From Acetatifactor muris (lineage in GTDB: Bacteria > Bacillota > Clostridia > Lachnospirales > Lachnospiraceae), in contig JAMPHD010000001.1 in the NCBI GenBank assembly GCA_023663635.1, positions 482,291-546,290 on the forward strand: DNA of 64,000 nt, given 5' to 3'. Below, piece by piece: positions 25,608 through 34,014 of the stretch. The notes beneath the pieces are model-generated. The model was not told the origin of the DNA and ran no database searches. It saw only the letters and a list, made by a program, of their open reading frames with translations. The position numbers were made by a program, and so were the translations under genes. How positions within the stretch are numbered: the first letter of the stretch is position 1; each line of letters opens with the position of its first letter.

Positions 25608-26521
25608 TTTATTTTATTGTTGTGCTTTTTGGCATCTGCCTGTTGCAGTTAATATATATCAAACGAATGCGCAGGCAGTTAAAAGAATGGTTATCTGATC
25701 TGAAGGAAATACATGGCAGCCCATGTCAGAAATTATTTACTGTAAATAAGGGGATTTTATCGGATATAACATTTGAACTTAACGGTATATTAAGCGACGA
25801 TCAAAAGCAGATAGGGCAATTAAAAAAAGCGGATATGGCTAACAGGCAAATGTTGACGAGTTTATCGCATGATGTGAGGACGCCCTTGGCATCGTTAATA
25901 GGATATTTGGAAGCTCTTGATAATGATTTGGCTGACAATCCGAAAGAATATATTAAAATATCCCGGCAAAAGGCGCTTGCATTGAAAAATCTGACAGATA
26001 TGCTGTTTGAGTGGTGTAAAATATCTTCAGATGAACAACAATATCGGGTCATGCAACAAGATGTAAATGAGCTGACACGAGAGATTCTTATTGAGTGGAT
26101 ACCGATAATGGAAAGGAAAAAAGTAGAACTAAAGACGGATATACCGGATGATGAATTTTTAATAGATATTGATGATGCAGCTTATAAAAGAATTATCAAT
26201 AATTTGATAAATAATGCAATATATCATGGAAACTGTTCTGTTATCAGTGTAAGCGTTATAAAGAAAGAAACAGTGATAAGTATCAGTGTTTCAAATAACG
26301 GTGTGCCAATTCCGCAAGATAAGCTTCCCTTCATTTTTGAACGCTTGTATAAATGTGATGATGCCCGTTCAGAGACAGGCTCCGGTTTAGGGCTATCCAT
26401 AGCAAAGGAACTGGTTCTTGCCATGGACGGGGAGATAAAAGTGACGAGTTCCATGCAGGAAACGGTCTTTATCATAGACTTTCCCGGAAAACCAAATTGC
26501 AAAGATGTAAGAAAAAAGTAA
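25604..26521 (+). CDS. sensor histidine kinase
   Basis: 305 residues with one N-terminal membrane segment (MIYFIVVLFGICLLQLIYI), no extracellular sensor domain of note, a dimerisation/phospho-acceptor region with His in LTSLSHDVRTPLASLIGYLEAL (about residue 88), and an ATPase domain with NLINNAIYHG (N box), FERLYKCDD and TGSGLGLSIAKELV (G boxes). The small, nearly sensor-less design is like kinases that detect envelope stress together with a transporter. Translationally coupled to the response regulator. Confidence 0.92.
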   Translation: MIYFIVVLFGICLLQLIYIKRMRRQLKEWLSDLKEIHGSPCQKLFTVNKGILSDITFELNGILSDDQKQIGQLKKADMANRQMLTSLSHDVRTPLASLIGYLEALDNDLADNPKEYIKISRQKALALKNLTDMLFEWCKISSDEQQYRVMQQDVNELTREILIEWIPIMERKKVELKTDIPDDEFLIDIDDAAYKRIINNLINNAIYHGNCSVISVSVIKKETVISISVSNNGVPIPQDKLPFIFERLYKCDDARSETGSGLGLSIAKELVLAMDGEIKVTSSMQETVFIIDFPGKPNCKDVRKK

Positions 26522-26579
26522 CATTTGTTAAAGCGGTGTGTCATAATTTGCATTTATACTGTTACAAGGAGGCGAATTT

Positions 26580-27503
26580 ATGGGCGATAATGTGATCGAA
26601 ACACTGGATTTAACAAAGAGGTACGGCAGTCGGACAAGTGTTGACCACTTAAATATCCATGTTCCGAGAGGGAAAATCTACGGATTATTGGGAAGAAACG
26701 GATCAGGCAAGACAACGACAATGAAAATGATATTAAATCTTGCAAAGCCAACCGGTGGTATGGTTCTTTTGTTTCATGAGGATAATCGATTTAGCTCAAT
26801 GAAGACCTACCACAGAATAGGTGCTTTGATAGAAAATCCCGGTTTTTATGATAATCTGACGGCGAGTGAAAATTTGGATATTCTTGCAAGACTCCGTGGA
26901 AAACATCGGAAAGATACCGTAAGCAATGTTTTGCAGATTGTCGGTTTGGAAAAAGAAATGAAAAAGCCATTCAGAAAGTATTCTCTTGGTATGAAACAGA
27001 GGTTAGGCATAGCGGCGGCGATCATGCATGAGCCGGAGCTTTTGATATTGGACGAACCAATCAATGGCCTTGATCCGATTGGCATTCACGAAATACGAAA
27101 TTATTTGATCGGTCTGTGCAGGGATAAAGGAACAACTATTTTTATTTCCAGTCACATTTTAAGTGAAATGGAACAAATGGCGGATATCATAGGTGTGATA
27201 CATGAAGGGCAGTTATTGGAAGAAACATATATGGTTGATCTGCGCAAGCGTAACAGAAAGTACGCCGAGTTCCATGTGTCGGATGTCGGCAGAGCGGCGT
27301 ATGTATTGGAAAGGGAGTTTCAGCTTTCGGATTATTCCGTTATGGAACAGCAATATATCCGTTTATTTGAGAAAACAGAGCTTTGCCCTAAGATAAATGC
27401 GAGCTTTGTCAAAAACAACATAGAAGTGTTTGGTATGAATATGAAAGAGGAAAAATTGGAAGATTACTTCTCCGACCTGATAGGAGGTGGCGAGATTGGC
27501 TGA
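26580..27503 (+). CDS. ABC transporter ATPase (BcrA/lantibiotic-protection type)
   Basis: 307 residues: Walker A LLGRNGSGKTTT, signature YSLGMKQRLGIA, Walker B LLILDEPINGLDP, and switch His in IFISSHILSEME. The extra C-terminal ~90 residues after the core are usual for BcrA/NukF-type ATPases. It starts 58 bases after the kinase gene with a GGAGG site, and is followed closely by a six-helix permease. The likely role is self-protection against peptide antibiotics, by analogy with bcrRS/ABC modules; the actual drug is unknown. Confidence 0.9.
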   Translation: MGDNVIETLDLTKRYGSRTSVDHLNIHVPRGKIYGLLGRNGSGKTTTMKMILNLAKPTGGMVLLFHEDNRFSSMKTYHRIGALIENPGFYDNLTASENLDILARLRGKHRKDTVSNVLQIVGLEKEMKKPFRKYSLGMKQRLGIAAAIMHEPELLILDEPINGLDPIGIHEIRNYLIGLCRDKGTTIFISSHILSEMEQMADIIGVIHEGQLLEETYMVDLRKRNRKYAEFHVSDVGRAAYVLEREFQLSDYSVMEQQYIRLFEKTELCPKINASFVKNNIEVFGMNMKEEKLEDYFSDLIGGGEIG

Positions 27504-28230
27504 AATTGTCCGTTGTGAATTTTTGAAACTCAAACATTCAAGAATATGTTCGAGCGTATTTTTGGCAACATTGGTCACACCACTGTTGGTTCTGATGCTG
27601 ACAATAAGGAGATTGGCTGCAGGTGAGCAGATTCCTTTATTTGGATTTTATGACAGTGCTTTTGTATTTTTGATGCCTCTTTTTGGACCACTGATTTTTT
27701 CCATTGCGGCGGCTTTTTTATTTGGCAGGGAGTATACGGAAAAAACGCTTAAAACAATATTTGCGGTACCGGTGTCGAAGGTGAAATTTTTGCTTGGAAA
27801 ACATATAGCATTGTTTTTGAGTATATTGATTTTGATGGTGCTTACATGGGCAGAAATTTTAGCGGTGGCAGCTATCTGTAATTTGATATTTGGAATACGG
27901 CAATTAGTCCCAATGGTTGCAATCCGGTTTTTGATCACAATGATACAGGGCGCTGTGCTCTTATATGCGGTGATCACACCGATTGCTTATATTGCGATTC
28001 GATCAAGAGGCTTTTTTGCGCCTGTCCTTATTGCTACAGTTATTTCGCTGAGCGATGTTATCCTGACAGGTTCTCCCATTGCGGCATATTTCCCGTGGAC
28101 GGCAACTTACCTGCTTGTAACAGGACAGGGTGGAGATGCTGCGGGGATTGCGTATCTGCTCATAGGAGCGGTTTGTTTTATCAGTATTGCCGAAAGTGTA
28201 AGATACTTTAAGAGAACGGATATTCTGTAA
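27496..28230 (+). CDS. ABC-2 type permease (BcrB/lantibiotic-protection type)
   Basis: 244 residues with six hydrophobic segments and an N-terminal EIVRCEFLKLKHSR motif typical of ABC-2 permeases that pair with BcrA-like ATPases. TTG at 27496 is chosen as start because AGGAGG (27482-27487) is eight bases before it; GTG 27487 would overlap that site. The gene overlaps the end of the ATPase gene by eight bases. Convergent with the next gene. Confidence 0.85.
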   Translation: MAEIVRCEFLKLKHSRICSSVFLATLVTPLLVLMLTIRRLAAGEQIPLFGFYDSAFVFLMPLFGPLIFSIAAAFLFGREYTEKTLKTIFAVPVSKVKFLLGKHIALFLSILILMVLTWAEILAVAAICNLIFGIRQLVPMVAIRFLITMIQGAVLLYAVITPIAYIAIRSRGFFAPVLIATVISLSDVILTGSPIAAYFPWTATYLLVTGQGGDAAGIAYLLIGAVCFISIAESVRYFKRTDIL

Positions 28231-28299
28231 GAAACCATGGAGTTCTCTGTTCATGATGCTGACAATTCCGGCAATACTGTAGTGTGTTTATTTTCAAGA

Positions 28300-28677
28300 T
28301 TACCGCAAAAACATCTCTGCCATATTGCTGAGACCATATTTAGAGATAACATCTGTCAGACCTTGTTTGATTTCATCTCTGCTAAAATTGTTATCCTCCA
28401 AGAAATCATCATCTTTATCGTTCAAATAGGAATAGAACAATAATGCCGTTTTTAAATTACCTATATCTGTTTCTTCCGTTATCTCATATATCAGATTTTC
28501 AGCTTCATTGATCCTGCCTTCATCGATCATGGCTAAAAGTTTATGCAGTGTTTCTTTTTGTTCCGATTCCTGCAGCAACTCCGCTGAAGGTGATTGCGTA
28601 TTGATATTAAATAACAGTTTCAGTATGGCTCTTATCATTTCTTTAATAAGTCGCATAACATAATCTTGTTCAAACAA
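28300..28677 (-). CDS. DUF6483-type protein of unknown function
   Basis: A 125-residue soluble protein beginning FEQDYVMRLIKEMIRAILKLLFNI, a pattern I associate with the DUF6483 family in Lachnospiraceae, followed by acidic helices and a tetratricopeptide-like LLAMIDEGRINEAENLIYEI. The start is taken as TTG 28677, since AGGAG lies seven bases before it; upstream in-frame codons lack such a site. Function unknown. A+T-rich like its neighbours. Confidence 0.65.
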   Translation of the reverse strand: MFEQDYVMRLIKEMIRAILKLLFNINTQSPSAELLQESEQKETLHKLLAMIDEGRINEAENLIYEITEETDIGNLKTALLFYSYLNDKDDDFLEDNNFSRDEIKQGLTDVISKYGLSNMAEMFLR

Positions 28678-28718
28678 AATATAATCTCCTTTCTGCTCAT
28701 AAAATATGGCAGAAAGAA

Positions 28719-29045
28719 TCAATCATCCATGCGAATTTTTAAAGTAACGATCGTATCTTCTCTTGGCAGCTCAAATACATATTTAAAAAATACAAAACAT
28801 ATGATACAGATCCATATCTCAAACCATATATTAAATATATTAATACCCTTAATATTCTTTTTGGTTTTAAAGACTTGGCTTTCACCGCAAATGATGGAAT
28901 CCCTATCCTCTGTTATTGTTACGGAAGTAACTTCTCCGAACAAGCCATATGTATGGATGCCTCTGCATGGCAACACGGTAACTGATACGGAAACCGAAAA
29001 CAAGAGAATCAACAGCCGTATTAGCCGGTGTTTATTTATCTTCAT
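28719..29045 (-). CDS. small membrane protein, unknown
   Basis: 108 residues with a signal-anchor at the N terminus (LIRLLILLFSVSVSVTVLP), a short extracytoplasmic segment (about 28-68) and a second membrane helix (IFNIWFEIWICIICFVFFKYVF). AGGGG lies seven bases before the ATG. No family recognised. It lies 41 bases upstream of the DUF6483-type gene on the same strand and may be in one unit with it. Confidence 0.6.
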   Translation of the reverse strand: MKINKHRLIRLLILLFSVSVSVTVLPCRGIHTYGLFGEVTSVTITEDRDSIICGESQVFKTKKNIKGINIFNIWFEIWICIICFVFFKYVFELPREDTIVTLKIRMDD

Positions 29046-29148
29046 ATATTACCCCTTGATAAACTTGAAACCTGATCAAATATTCAGTTCAACAGATACT
29101 GATTTGTTATTGTTAATATAGCATGGCAGGTTTTGGTTTGCAATCTGA

Positions 29149-29658
29149 TTATGCATTCCTTCTTGTCAAAAAAGCGCCGACGGCTGTCCCAATCAGGATG
29201 ATCGGCGCTAACCTGACAAACAGCCATTCAAACGCATGAAAAGCCGTTCCCATAATGGCGGTTTCGGGATCAAAGTAATTCCAGGCCAGATAGGGACTGT
29301 TTGATATTTTTAAGACCACAAAAGCTGCCACTGTAACTGCGCACACCGAGATAAACAGCCAATGGATTGTTTTCCGCTTTGTGATATTCATTTGCGCGAG
29401 CTGAAGATTGATAACCTCCAATTTTGCGGAAATCGCTTTCAGATCATCAGCCTCTGGTTCTGTAACAGTTTCTCCCAACAGAGTGCTTACAGGTGTTTCA
29501 AGGATTTCCGATATGGCGAGCAGCATGTCCGAATCGGGAACCGATAATCCTTTTTCCCATTTAGAGATTGTTTGCCGTACCACATTCAATCTGATGGCAA
29601 GTTCTTCCTGTGAAAGTCCTTTTGATTTTCTGATTGCTTTAATGTTTTCGTTCAACAT
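29149..29658 (-). CDS. XRE-family regulator with C-terminal membrane helices
   Basis: 169 residues. The first 65 are a Cro/CI helix-turn-helix (MLNENIKAIRKSKGLSQEELAIRLNVVRQTISKWEKG), followed by a linker and two membrane helices (IHWLFISVCAVTVAAFVVL and WLFVRLAPIILIGTAVGAFL). This layout is common among Firmicutes regulators that may sense membrane state. AGAGAGG precedes the start and a promoter lies at 29716-29744. Target genes are unknown. Confidence 0.85.
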   Translation of the reverse strand: MLNENIKAIRKSKGLSQEELAIRLNVVRQTISKWEKGLSVPDSDMLLAISEILETPVSTLLGETVTEPEADDLKAISAKLEVINLQLAQMNITKRKTIHWLFISVCAVTVAAFVVLKISNSPYLAWNYFDPETAIMGTAFHAFEWLFVRLAPIILIGTAVGAFLTRRNA

Positions 29659-29715
29659 CCCAAATAACCTCTCTTTGCTGATATTTCGCCGTTATACCTG
29701 GCGGCGTTATCAGTA

Positions 29716-29744
29716 TTATATGAAAAACTGTCCGTTGCGACAAG
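29716..29744 (-). promoter_or_regulatory. promoter of the XRE regulator with nearby inverted repeat
   Basis: On the minus strand TTGTCG (29744-29739), 17 bases, TATAAT (29721-29716). A perfect inverted repeat CGTTGC-GACAA-GCAACG (29734-29750) covers the -35 and could be an autoregulatory operator. Confidence 0.6.
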
Positions 29745-29774
29745 CAACGCACATTAACATTCGGGCTTTTACCC

Positions 29775-29815
29775 AAAAAAGGAGCAGCTTTCACGCGGAA
29801 AGCTGCTCCTTTTTT
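29775..29815 (-). terminator. intrinsic terminator of the glycyl radical protein gene
   Basis: Arms 29781-29791 region (GGAGCAGCTTT) and 29799-29809 region (AAAGCTGCTCC), flanked by an A run on the left and a T run on the right, so it can work in both directions. It follows the minus-strand gene that ends at 29832. Confidence 0.88.
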
Positions 29816-29831
29816 GACCCAATCCCCGAAC

Positions 29832-30071
29832 TCAGATCGCCTCGTGGAAAGTACGGCTGATGACATCCGCCTGCTGCTCGGGAGTCAGTTTGATGAAGTT
29901 CACCGCATAACCGCTCACGCGGATGGTCAGCTGAGGATAATTCTCGGGATGTTTCTGCGCGTCCAAAAGAGTGTCTCTGTTCAGAACGTTCACATTCAGG
30001 TGATGGCCGCCCTTGGTGGCATATCCGTCCAAAAGATTTACGAGATTGTCAACTTGTGCAGTGTTTGTCAT
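29832..30071 (-). CDS. grcA: stand-alone glycyl radical domain protein (GrcA-like)
   Basis: 79 residues matching the C-terminal end of pyruvate formate-lyase: [47 protein letters not shown], with the radical Gly in RVSGYAVNF. In E. coli the similar YfiD/GrcA replaces the oxygen-damaged end of PFL and restores activity. Here a complete gene exists: GGAGG before the ATG, a plausible promoter (30132-30160) and a terminator. No PFL gene or pseudogene lies beside it. The symbol is by similarity. Confidence 0.85.
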   Translation of the reverse strand: MTNTAQVDNLVNLLDGYATKGGHHLNVNVLNRDTLLDAQKHPENYPQLTIRVSGYAVNFIKLTPEQQADVISRTFHEAI

Positions 30072-30131
30072 AGTTTTTGCCCTCCATAGATTTTATTTTA
30101 AATAATAGTAATGATTACTGTTTCTGTTTAA

Positions 30132-30160
30132 AGAATATCACTTATTTTTTGTTTTGTCTA
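30132..30160 (-). promoter_or_regulatory. promoter of the glycyl radical protein gene
   Basis: On the minus strand TAGACA (30160-30155), 17 bases, TATTCT (30137-30132), in a very A+T-rich stretch about 60 bases before the ATG. Confidence 0.5.
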
Positions 30161-30205
30161 TCTTTTTTATTCGTTTTTTTGTTCTTTTTTTTATACAAAA
30201 GTCAG

Positions 30206-30234
30206 GCATATCTCTTGGGACAATTCATATACAT
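30206..30234 (+). promoter_or_regulatory. sigma-E type sporulation promoter of spoIIIA
   Basis: GCATATC (30206-30212), 13 bases, CATATACAT (30226-30234), similar to the sigma-E pattern (-35 KMATATT, -10 CATACA-T). It lies about 30 bases before spoIIIAA; the B. subtilis operon is sigma-E dependent. Confidence 0.6.
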
Positions 30235-30263
30235 GGAGAAAGGGGACGGAGGGAGGACATGAT

Positions 30264-31385
30264 ATGCAGGAGAGTCTGTTGCGGCTTTTCCCGGGAGACA
30301 GGCAGTATTTTTGGGAAAATGTGACAAAGGGCGCAAAAGGTTTGCGGGAGATCAGGCTCCGGATCAACCGTCCCGTACTGGTGGCGGGAGCCGATGGGGA
30401 GCGCTATCCGGACGAGCAGGGCTATCTGACGGACAGGCCGGAGAGGGCGCACAGGACTGACAGGCGGGAGTTGGAGGCGATCCTGATGCATATCTGTCAT
30501 GACTCCCCTTACGCTTTTGAAGACGAACTGAGGCAGGGCTTTATCACGGTGCCGGGAGGGCATCGGGTGGGCGTGGCGGGACAGGCCGTGTCGGAGGATT
30601 CCGGGCGGGTCCGCACCATCAAGCATATTTATTATATGAACATCCGCATCGCCCGACAGATCTTCGGCGTGGCGGAATCTGTCCTGCCCGGGATTTACGA
30701 GGGAGGTCAGTTACAAAATGTGCTGATCGTCTCGCCGCCGGGCTGTGGGAAGACTACCATGCTCAGGGAACTGGTGCGTCGGATCTCCGATGGAAATGCC
30801 TATGGCAGAGGGCTCAGCGTGGGGGTGGTGGACGAGCGTTCGGAGATCGCGGGATCTTATCTGGGCATACCCCAAAACGATCTGGGCAGCCGCACCGATG
30901 TGTTGGATGCCTGTCCCAAGGCGTTGGGGATGTTGATGTTGCTGCGCTCCATGGCGCCACAGGTGATCGCCGTGGACGAGTTGGGCGACGGGGAGGATGT
31001 GGCCGCCCTGAGAGCCGCGTCGTTCTGCGGCAGCCGGATTCTCGCCACGGTACACGGGACGGATCCCGCGGATGTGGCCGGAAGGTTCCCGGAATTGGTG
31101 CGGGCGGGGCTCTTTGAGCGCGTGATCGTTCTGGGGCGGAGAGCCGGACAGCCTGTGGTGGAGCGGGTGTACGGAGAGGGGGAGAGGGCCTTTGCGTCTG
31201 TTGGGAGGAACGATGATCCTGGGCGGCTGTCTGGGGTTGGGACTGTGGTATCGGGAGCAGTTTGTCGGGAGGATCCGGGCCATGCGCGTACTGGCATCCG
31301 TTTTGGAGATGTTCATGAGCGAGATCCGCTACGGCAAAGCCACGTTTCCGGAGAGCTGCAGACATTTGGCGGAGCGGTTGGATGA
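30264..31385 (+). CDS. spoIIIAA: stage III sporulation protein AA (ATPase)
   Basis: Secretion-type ATPase of the SpoIIIA-SpoIIQ channel between mother cell and forespore. Walker A is VSPPGCGKTTML (about residue 158), Walker B is in QVIAVDELGDGEDVAALRAA. The frame gives 373 residues, about 60 more than usual. The family's usual end falls near VVERVYGEGERAF (about residue 309); after that the sequence is not SpoIIIAA-like and overlaps spoIIIAB for 194 bases in another frame. Either this protein has an extra tail, or a stop was lost by mutation or error. First gene of the operon. Confidence 0.9.
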   Translation: MQESLLRLFPGDRQYFWENVTKGAKGLREIRLRINRPVLVAGADGERYPDEQGYLTDRPERAHRTDRRELEAILMHICHDSPYAFEDELRQGFITVPGGHRVGVAGQAVSEDSGRVRTIKHIYYMNIRIARQIFGVAESVLPGIYEGGQLQNVLIVSPPGCGKTTMLRELVRRISDGNAYGRGLSVGVVDERSEIAGSYLGIPQNDLGSRTDVLDACPKALGMLMLLRSMAPQVIAVDELGDGEDVAALRAASFCGSRILATVHGTDPADVAGRFPELVRAGLFERVIVLGRRAGQPVVERVYGEGERAFASVGRNDDPGRLSGVGTVVSGAVCREDPGHARTGIRFGDVHERDPLRQSHVSGELQTFGGAVG

Positions 31386-31707
31386 GCCTTACAGCAGTTG
31401 TCTGAGCCGGGTGAGCGAGGAGGCGGAGAGAGGCAGAATACCCTCTTTTCAGGAGATCTTTTGCGGGGAGATGGAGATCTGCATGAGGAAACTGCCGCTC
31501 AAAAGGGAGGACTGCGACATATTTTTGGGCCCTTTTCGGGGACAGGGTTTTAGGGATGGAGAAATGCAGCTTAAAAGTCTGGAACAGGGGCTTATGCAGC
31601 TTGAGGAGAGCATCCGGACTCAGGAGCGGGAACAGCGTGAAAAGTGCCGCATGGCGGTGGGATTGGGCGCCATGAGCGGCTTGCTGTTGCTGATTGTTTT
31701 GCTATAA
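31192..31707 (+). CDS. spoIIIAB: stage III sporulation protein AB
   Basis: 171-residue membrane-associated protein of the SpoIIIA complex. The TTG start at 31192 gives MRLLGGTMILGGCLGLGLWY, which matches the LKLLGA-type membrane start of the family; ATG 31213 is an alternative with a closer GGAGGA. A conserved MFMSEIRYGKATFPESCRHLAERL block follows, and a C-terminal membrane helix (AVGLGAMSGLLLLIVLL). It resembles the GspF-like domain of secretion systems. Its first 194 bases overlap the spoIIIAA frame. Confidence 0.88.
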   Translation: MRLLGGTMILGGCLGLGLWYREQFVGRIRAMRVLASVLEMFMSEIRYGKATFPESCRHLAERLDEPYSSCLSRVSEEAERGRIPSFQEIFCGEMEICMRKLPLKREDCDIFLGPFRGQGFRDGEMQLKSLEQGLMQLEESIRTQEREQREKCRMAVGLGAMSGLLLLIVLL

Positions 31708-31731
31708 ATGCGGCGGAGAGTGTGAGGAGCT

Positions 31732-31926
31732 ATGGGAGTAAGTCTGATATTCAAAATTGCGGCGGTGGGGATCCTTGTGACCATCCTGAGTCAGATATTG
31801 AAACACAGTGGCAGAGAGGAGCATTCCTTTTTGGTCAGTCTGGCGGGACTGGTGTTGGTGCTCTCGTGGCTCGTGCCCTACATATACGATCTGTTTCAGA
31901 CGATCCAGGCGCTGTTTGCGCTCTGA
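31732..31926 (+). CDS. spoIIIAC: stage III sporulation protein AC
   Basis: 64-residue protein with two membrane helices (SLIFKIAAVGILVTILSQILK and FLVSLAGLVLVLSWLVPYIYDLF), normal for SpoIIIAC. Part of the mother-cell side of the feeding-tube channel. GTGAGGAG precedes the ATG. Confidence 0.93.
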   Translation: MGVSLIFKIAAVGILVTILSQILKHSGREEHSFLVSLAGLVLVLSWLVPYIYDLFQTIQALFAL

Positions 31927-31928
31927 AT

Positions 31929-32026
31929 CATGGCACGGGATTTATGGCACATAGATCACGGCGCAGAATTTACGGCGCGGGAGGTATGGCGCATAGATCA
32001 TGGCGCGGGATTTATGGCACACGGAT
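31929..32026 (+). repeat. degenerate repeats between spoIIIAC and spoIIIAD
   Basis: A 28-base unit CATGGCACGGGATTTATGGC plus ACATAGAT at 31929-31956 recurs at 31999-32026 with few changes, and a diverged copy lies between. Shorter GGCRCGGGA/TATGGC words repeat throughout. It fills the 127-base spacer, which is unusual because these two genes are normally almost adjacent. Confidence 0.65.
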
Positions 32027-32053
32027 GTGTGGTTCGGATATAGAGGTGGCGGG

Positions 32054-32440
32054 ATGGCGGTGATCATAAAGGCGGCGCTGTTGGGGATCGTGGGAGTGCT
32101 CCTGGCGGTGCAGTTCAAGGCGCAGAAACCGGAATATGGGATTTTGATCGGATTTGGCATCAGTATTCTGATCTTTTGCTATTCTCTGGGGCAGGTGGAG
32201 ACTGTGCTGCTGCAGTTTGAGGCATTGCAGAAATATCTCGGGGACACGCAGGGATATCTCGCCATTCTGATGAAGGTGATCGGCATCACCTATATCTGTG
32301 AGTTCAGCGCCGGGATCTGCAAGGACGCCGGGTTTGTCTCGGTGTCCGACCAGATCGAGATTTTGGGCAAGCTGTCGGTGATCTTCGCGGGACTGCCGGT
32401 GCTTTTCGCGGTGATCGATCAGATACAGGGTTTGGTTTGA
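32054..32440 (+). CDS. spoIIIAD: stage III sporulation protein AD
   Basis: 128 residues, mostly hydrophobic, with four membrane segments; VIIKAALLGIVGVLLAVQFKAQKPEYGILIGFGISILIF and YLAILMKVIGITYICEFSAGICKDAG are family-typical. ATG 32054 has GGTGGCGGG upstream; a longer frame from 32000 would run through the repeat spacer and is not likely. Confidence 0.92.
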   Translation: MAVIIKAALLGIVGVLLAVQFKAQKPEYGILIGFGISILIFCYSLGQVETVLLQFEALQKYLGDTQGYLAILMKVIGITYICEFSAGICKDAGFVSVSDQIEILGKLSVIFAGLPVLFAVIDQIQGLV

Positions 32441-32450
32441 GGGGGAGAAG

Positions 32451-33509
32451 ATGGATCTGGACAGTATTTGGGCGGAGTATGGGTTTGACGAACTGCAGTC
32501 GGGGTTGGACACGCTGTTTCCGCAGTATGGGATCTCGCTGTCCGAGCTGATGCAGCGGTTGCTGCAGGGGGATGTGACGGGAGTGCTGACCGATTTTGTA
32601 AGTCAGGCGTTTCAGGGGCTGACCGGGCCTTTTGCGGATATGAAGAGCGTTTTCGTGCGGCTGTTGGTCCTGGGCGTGGTGTCCGCCCTCATGAGTCATT
32701 TTACGGAGGTATTCGACCGGCATCAGGTGGCGGATCTGAGTTTTTATTTCATGTATCTTCTCATGACGGCGGTATTGTTAAAATGTTTCGGACAGGCGGC
32801 GGGAACTGCCGTGGAGACCATGGGGAACATCGTGCTGTTCGTGCGTCTGCTGATGCCGGTCTGGCTGTTGGCAGTGGGGATGGCGACGGGGAGTTTCACG
32901 GTGAGCGGCTATTATCAGCTCCTGTTGATCCTGATATATGGGGTGCAGCAGATTTTGGTGGGAGTGGTGGTGCCGTTGACTTACTGCTATTGTATGTTGG
33001 CGGTGATAAACGGTATCTGGAGCGAGGAGAAACTGACGCTGCTCATCGAATTTTTGGAGAAACTGATCGGTTGGATCCTAAAGGCGGCGGTGGGGATCGT
33101 GACCGGGGTCAGCGTCTTTCAAGCGGTGCTGACCCCGGTGCTGGACTCAGTGAAGACGGGGGCGCTGCAGAAGGCCGTGTCCGCCTTGCCGGGGATAGGC
33201 AATACGGCGGACGGTATGCTGGAGCTTGTGTTGGGCTCGGCGGTGGTCATCAAAAACAGCGTGGGGGTGCTCCTGCTGTTGCTCTTACTGTTGCTGTGTG
33301 CCGCGCCCTTGGCCAAGATCTTTCTGATGGCGCTGCTCTTAAAGGGAGCGGCGGCTTTCATGGGGATCGTCAGCGATAAGCGGATCACCTCCTGCGCCAA
33401 CCGCACGGGAGACGCGGGGCTGATGCTCTTTAAAGTCACGGGCACGGCCATGTTTCTGTTTCTGATAACCATAGCCATTGTGGCGACAACGACCAACAGG
33501 GGGTTCTGA
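32451..33509 (+). CDS. spoIIIAE: stage III sporulation protein AE
   Basis: 352 residues. A soluble N-terminal part (about 1-65) is followed by several membrane helices (about 70-345). Conserved segments such as AVINGIWSEEKLTLLIEFLEKLIGWILKAAVGIVTGVSVFQAV and SALPGIGNTADGMLELVLGSAVVIKNSVG identify the family. Ten bases after spoIIIAD with GGGGGAG before the ATG. Confidence 0.93.
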   Translation: MDLDSIWAEYGFDELQSGLDTLFPQYGISLSELMQRLLQGDVTGVLTDFVSQAFQGLTGPFADMKSVFVRLLVLGVVSALMSHFTEVFDRHQVADLSFYFMYLLMTAVLLKCFGQAAGTAVETMGNIVLFVRLLMPVWLLAVGMATGSFTVSGYYQLLLILIYGVQQILVGVVVPLTYCYCMLAVINGIWSEEKLTLLIEFLEKLIGWILKAAVGIVTGVSVFQAVLTPVLDSVKTGALQKAVSALPGIGNTADGMLELVLGSAVVIKNSVGVLLLLLLLLLCAAPLAKIFLMALLLKGAAAFMGIVSDKRITSCANRTGDAGLMLFKVTGTAMFLFLITIAIVATTTNRGF

Positions 33510-33510
33510 C

Positions 33511-34014
33511 ATGCGGATCAATCTGATGGAGACCATTTGCAGGACGGGGATCTTCGTGATCTGCGCGCAGGTTTTGATTCATCTTCGGCCCGACAGATCC
33601 TATGAAAAATATTTAAAGATGTGGGTGAGCGCCATCATCCTGCTGCAGCTTTTCACGGCCGCGGGCAGTTTTCTTGCGGGGGAAGGTGAGGGAGGTTTGG
33701 CGGCGCAGGTGTCACTGTTTCGGGAACAATTGGAGCAGGGGATGCTTGAGATGGCGGAGAATCAGGCACGGAGAAACGAGGTTCTTGATGGAATGACTCT
33801 GGAGGAGGTGCAGAGGCTGGCGGCAGCAGGGGCGGCCGGAGAGGATGGGGCAGTCGGAGAGGATGGGGCAGTCGGAGAGGATGGGGCGGTCGGAGAGAGT
33901 GGGGAGAGCGGAACGCCCGGGCAGACGAATCCGACCGGAAATATTGAGATACATACCCAAATAGACCCGATAGACAGGATAGAGTTGGGGGGAGGCGGGG
34001 AAAGCGATGATTGA
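33511..34014 (+). CDS. spoIIIAF: stage III sporulation protein AF
   Basis: 167 residues. Two membrane helices at the N terminus (ICRTGIFVICAQVLIHL, MWVSAIILLQLFTAAGSFL) with the family's RPDRSYEKYLKMW between them, then a soluble part. The usual C-terminal domain is partly replaced by a low-complexity GAVGED repeat (three 18-base units, 33838-33891) and a short Asn/Pro tail. The start at 33511 follows AGGGGG and lies one base after the spoIIIAE stop. The end overlaps spoIIIAG. Confidence 0.88.
   Translation: MRINLMETICRTGIFVICAQVLIHLRPDRSYEKYLKMWVSAIILLQLFTAAGSFLAGEGEGGLAAQVSLFREQLEQGMLEMAENQARRNEVLDGMTLEEVQRLAAAGAAGEDGAVGEDGAVGEDGAVGESGESGTPGQTNPTGNIEIHTQIDPIDRIELGGGGESDD
33838..33891 (+). 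repeat. three 18-base tandem repeats in spoIIIAF
   Basis: Units 33838-33855, 33856-33873 and 33874-33891 read GGAGAGGATGGGGCAGTC with one change in the third. They encode GEDGAV three times in frame. Confidence 0.88.
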
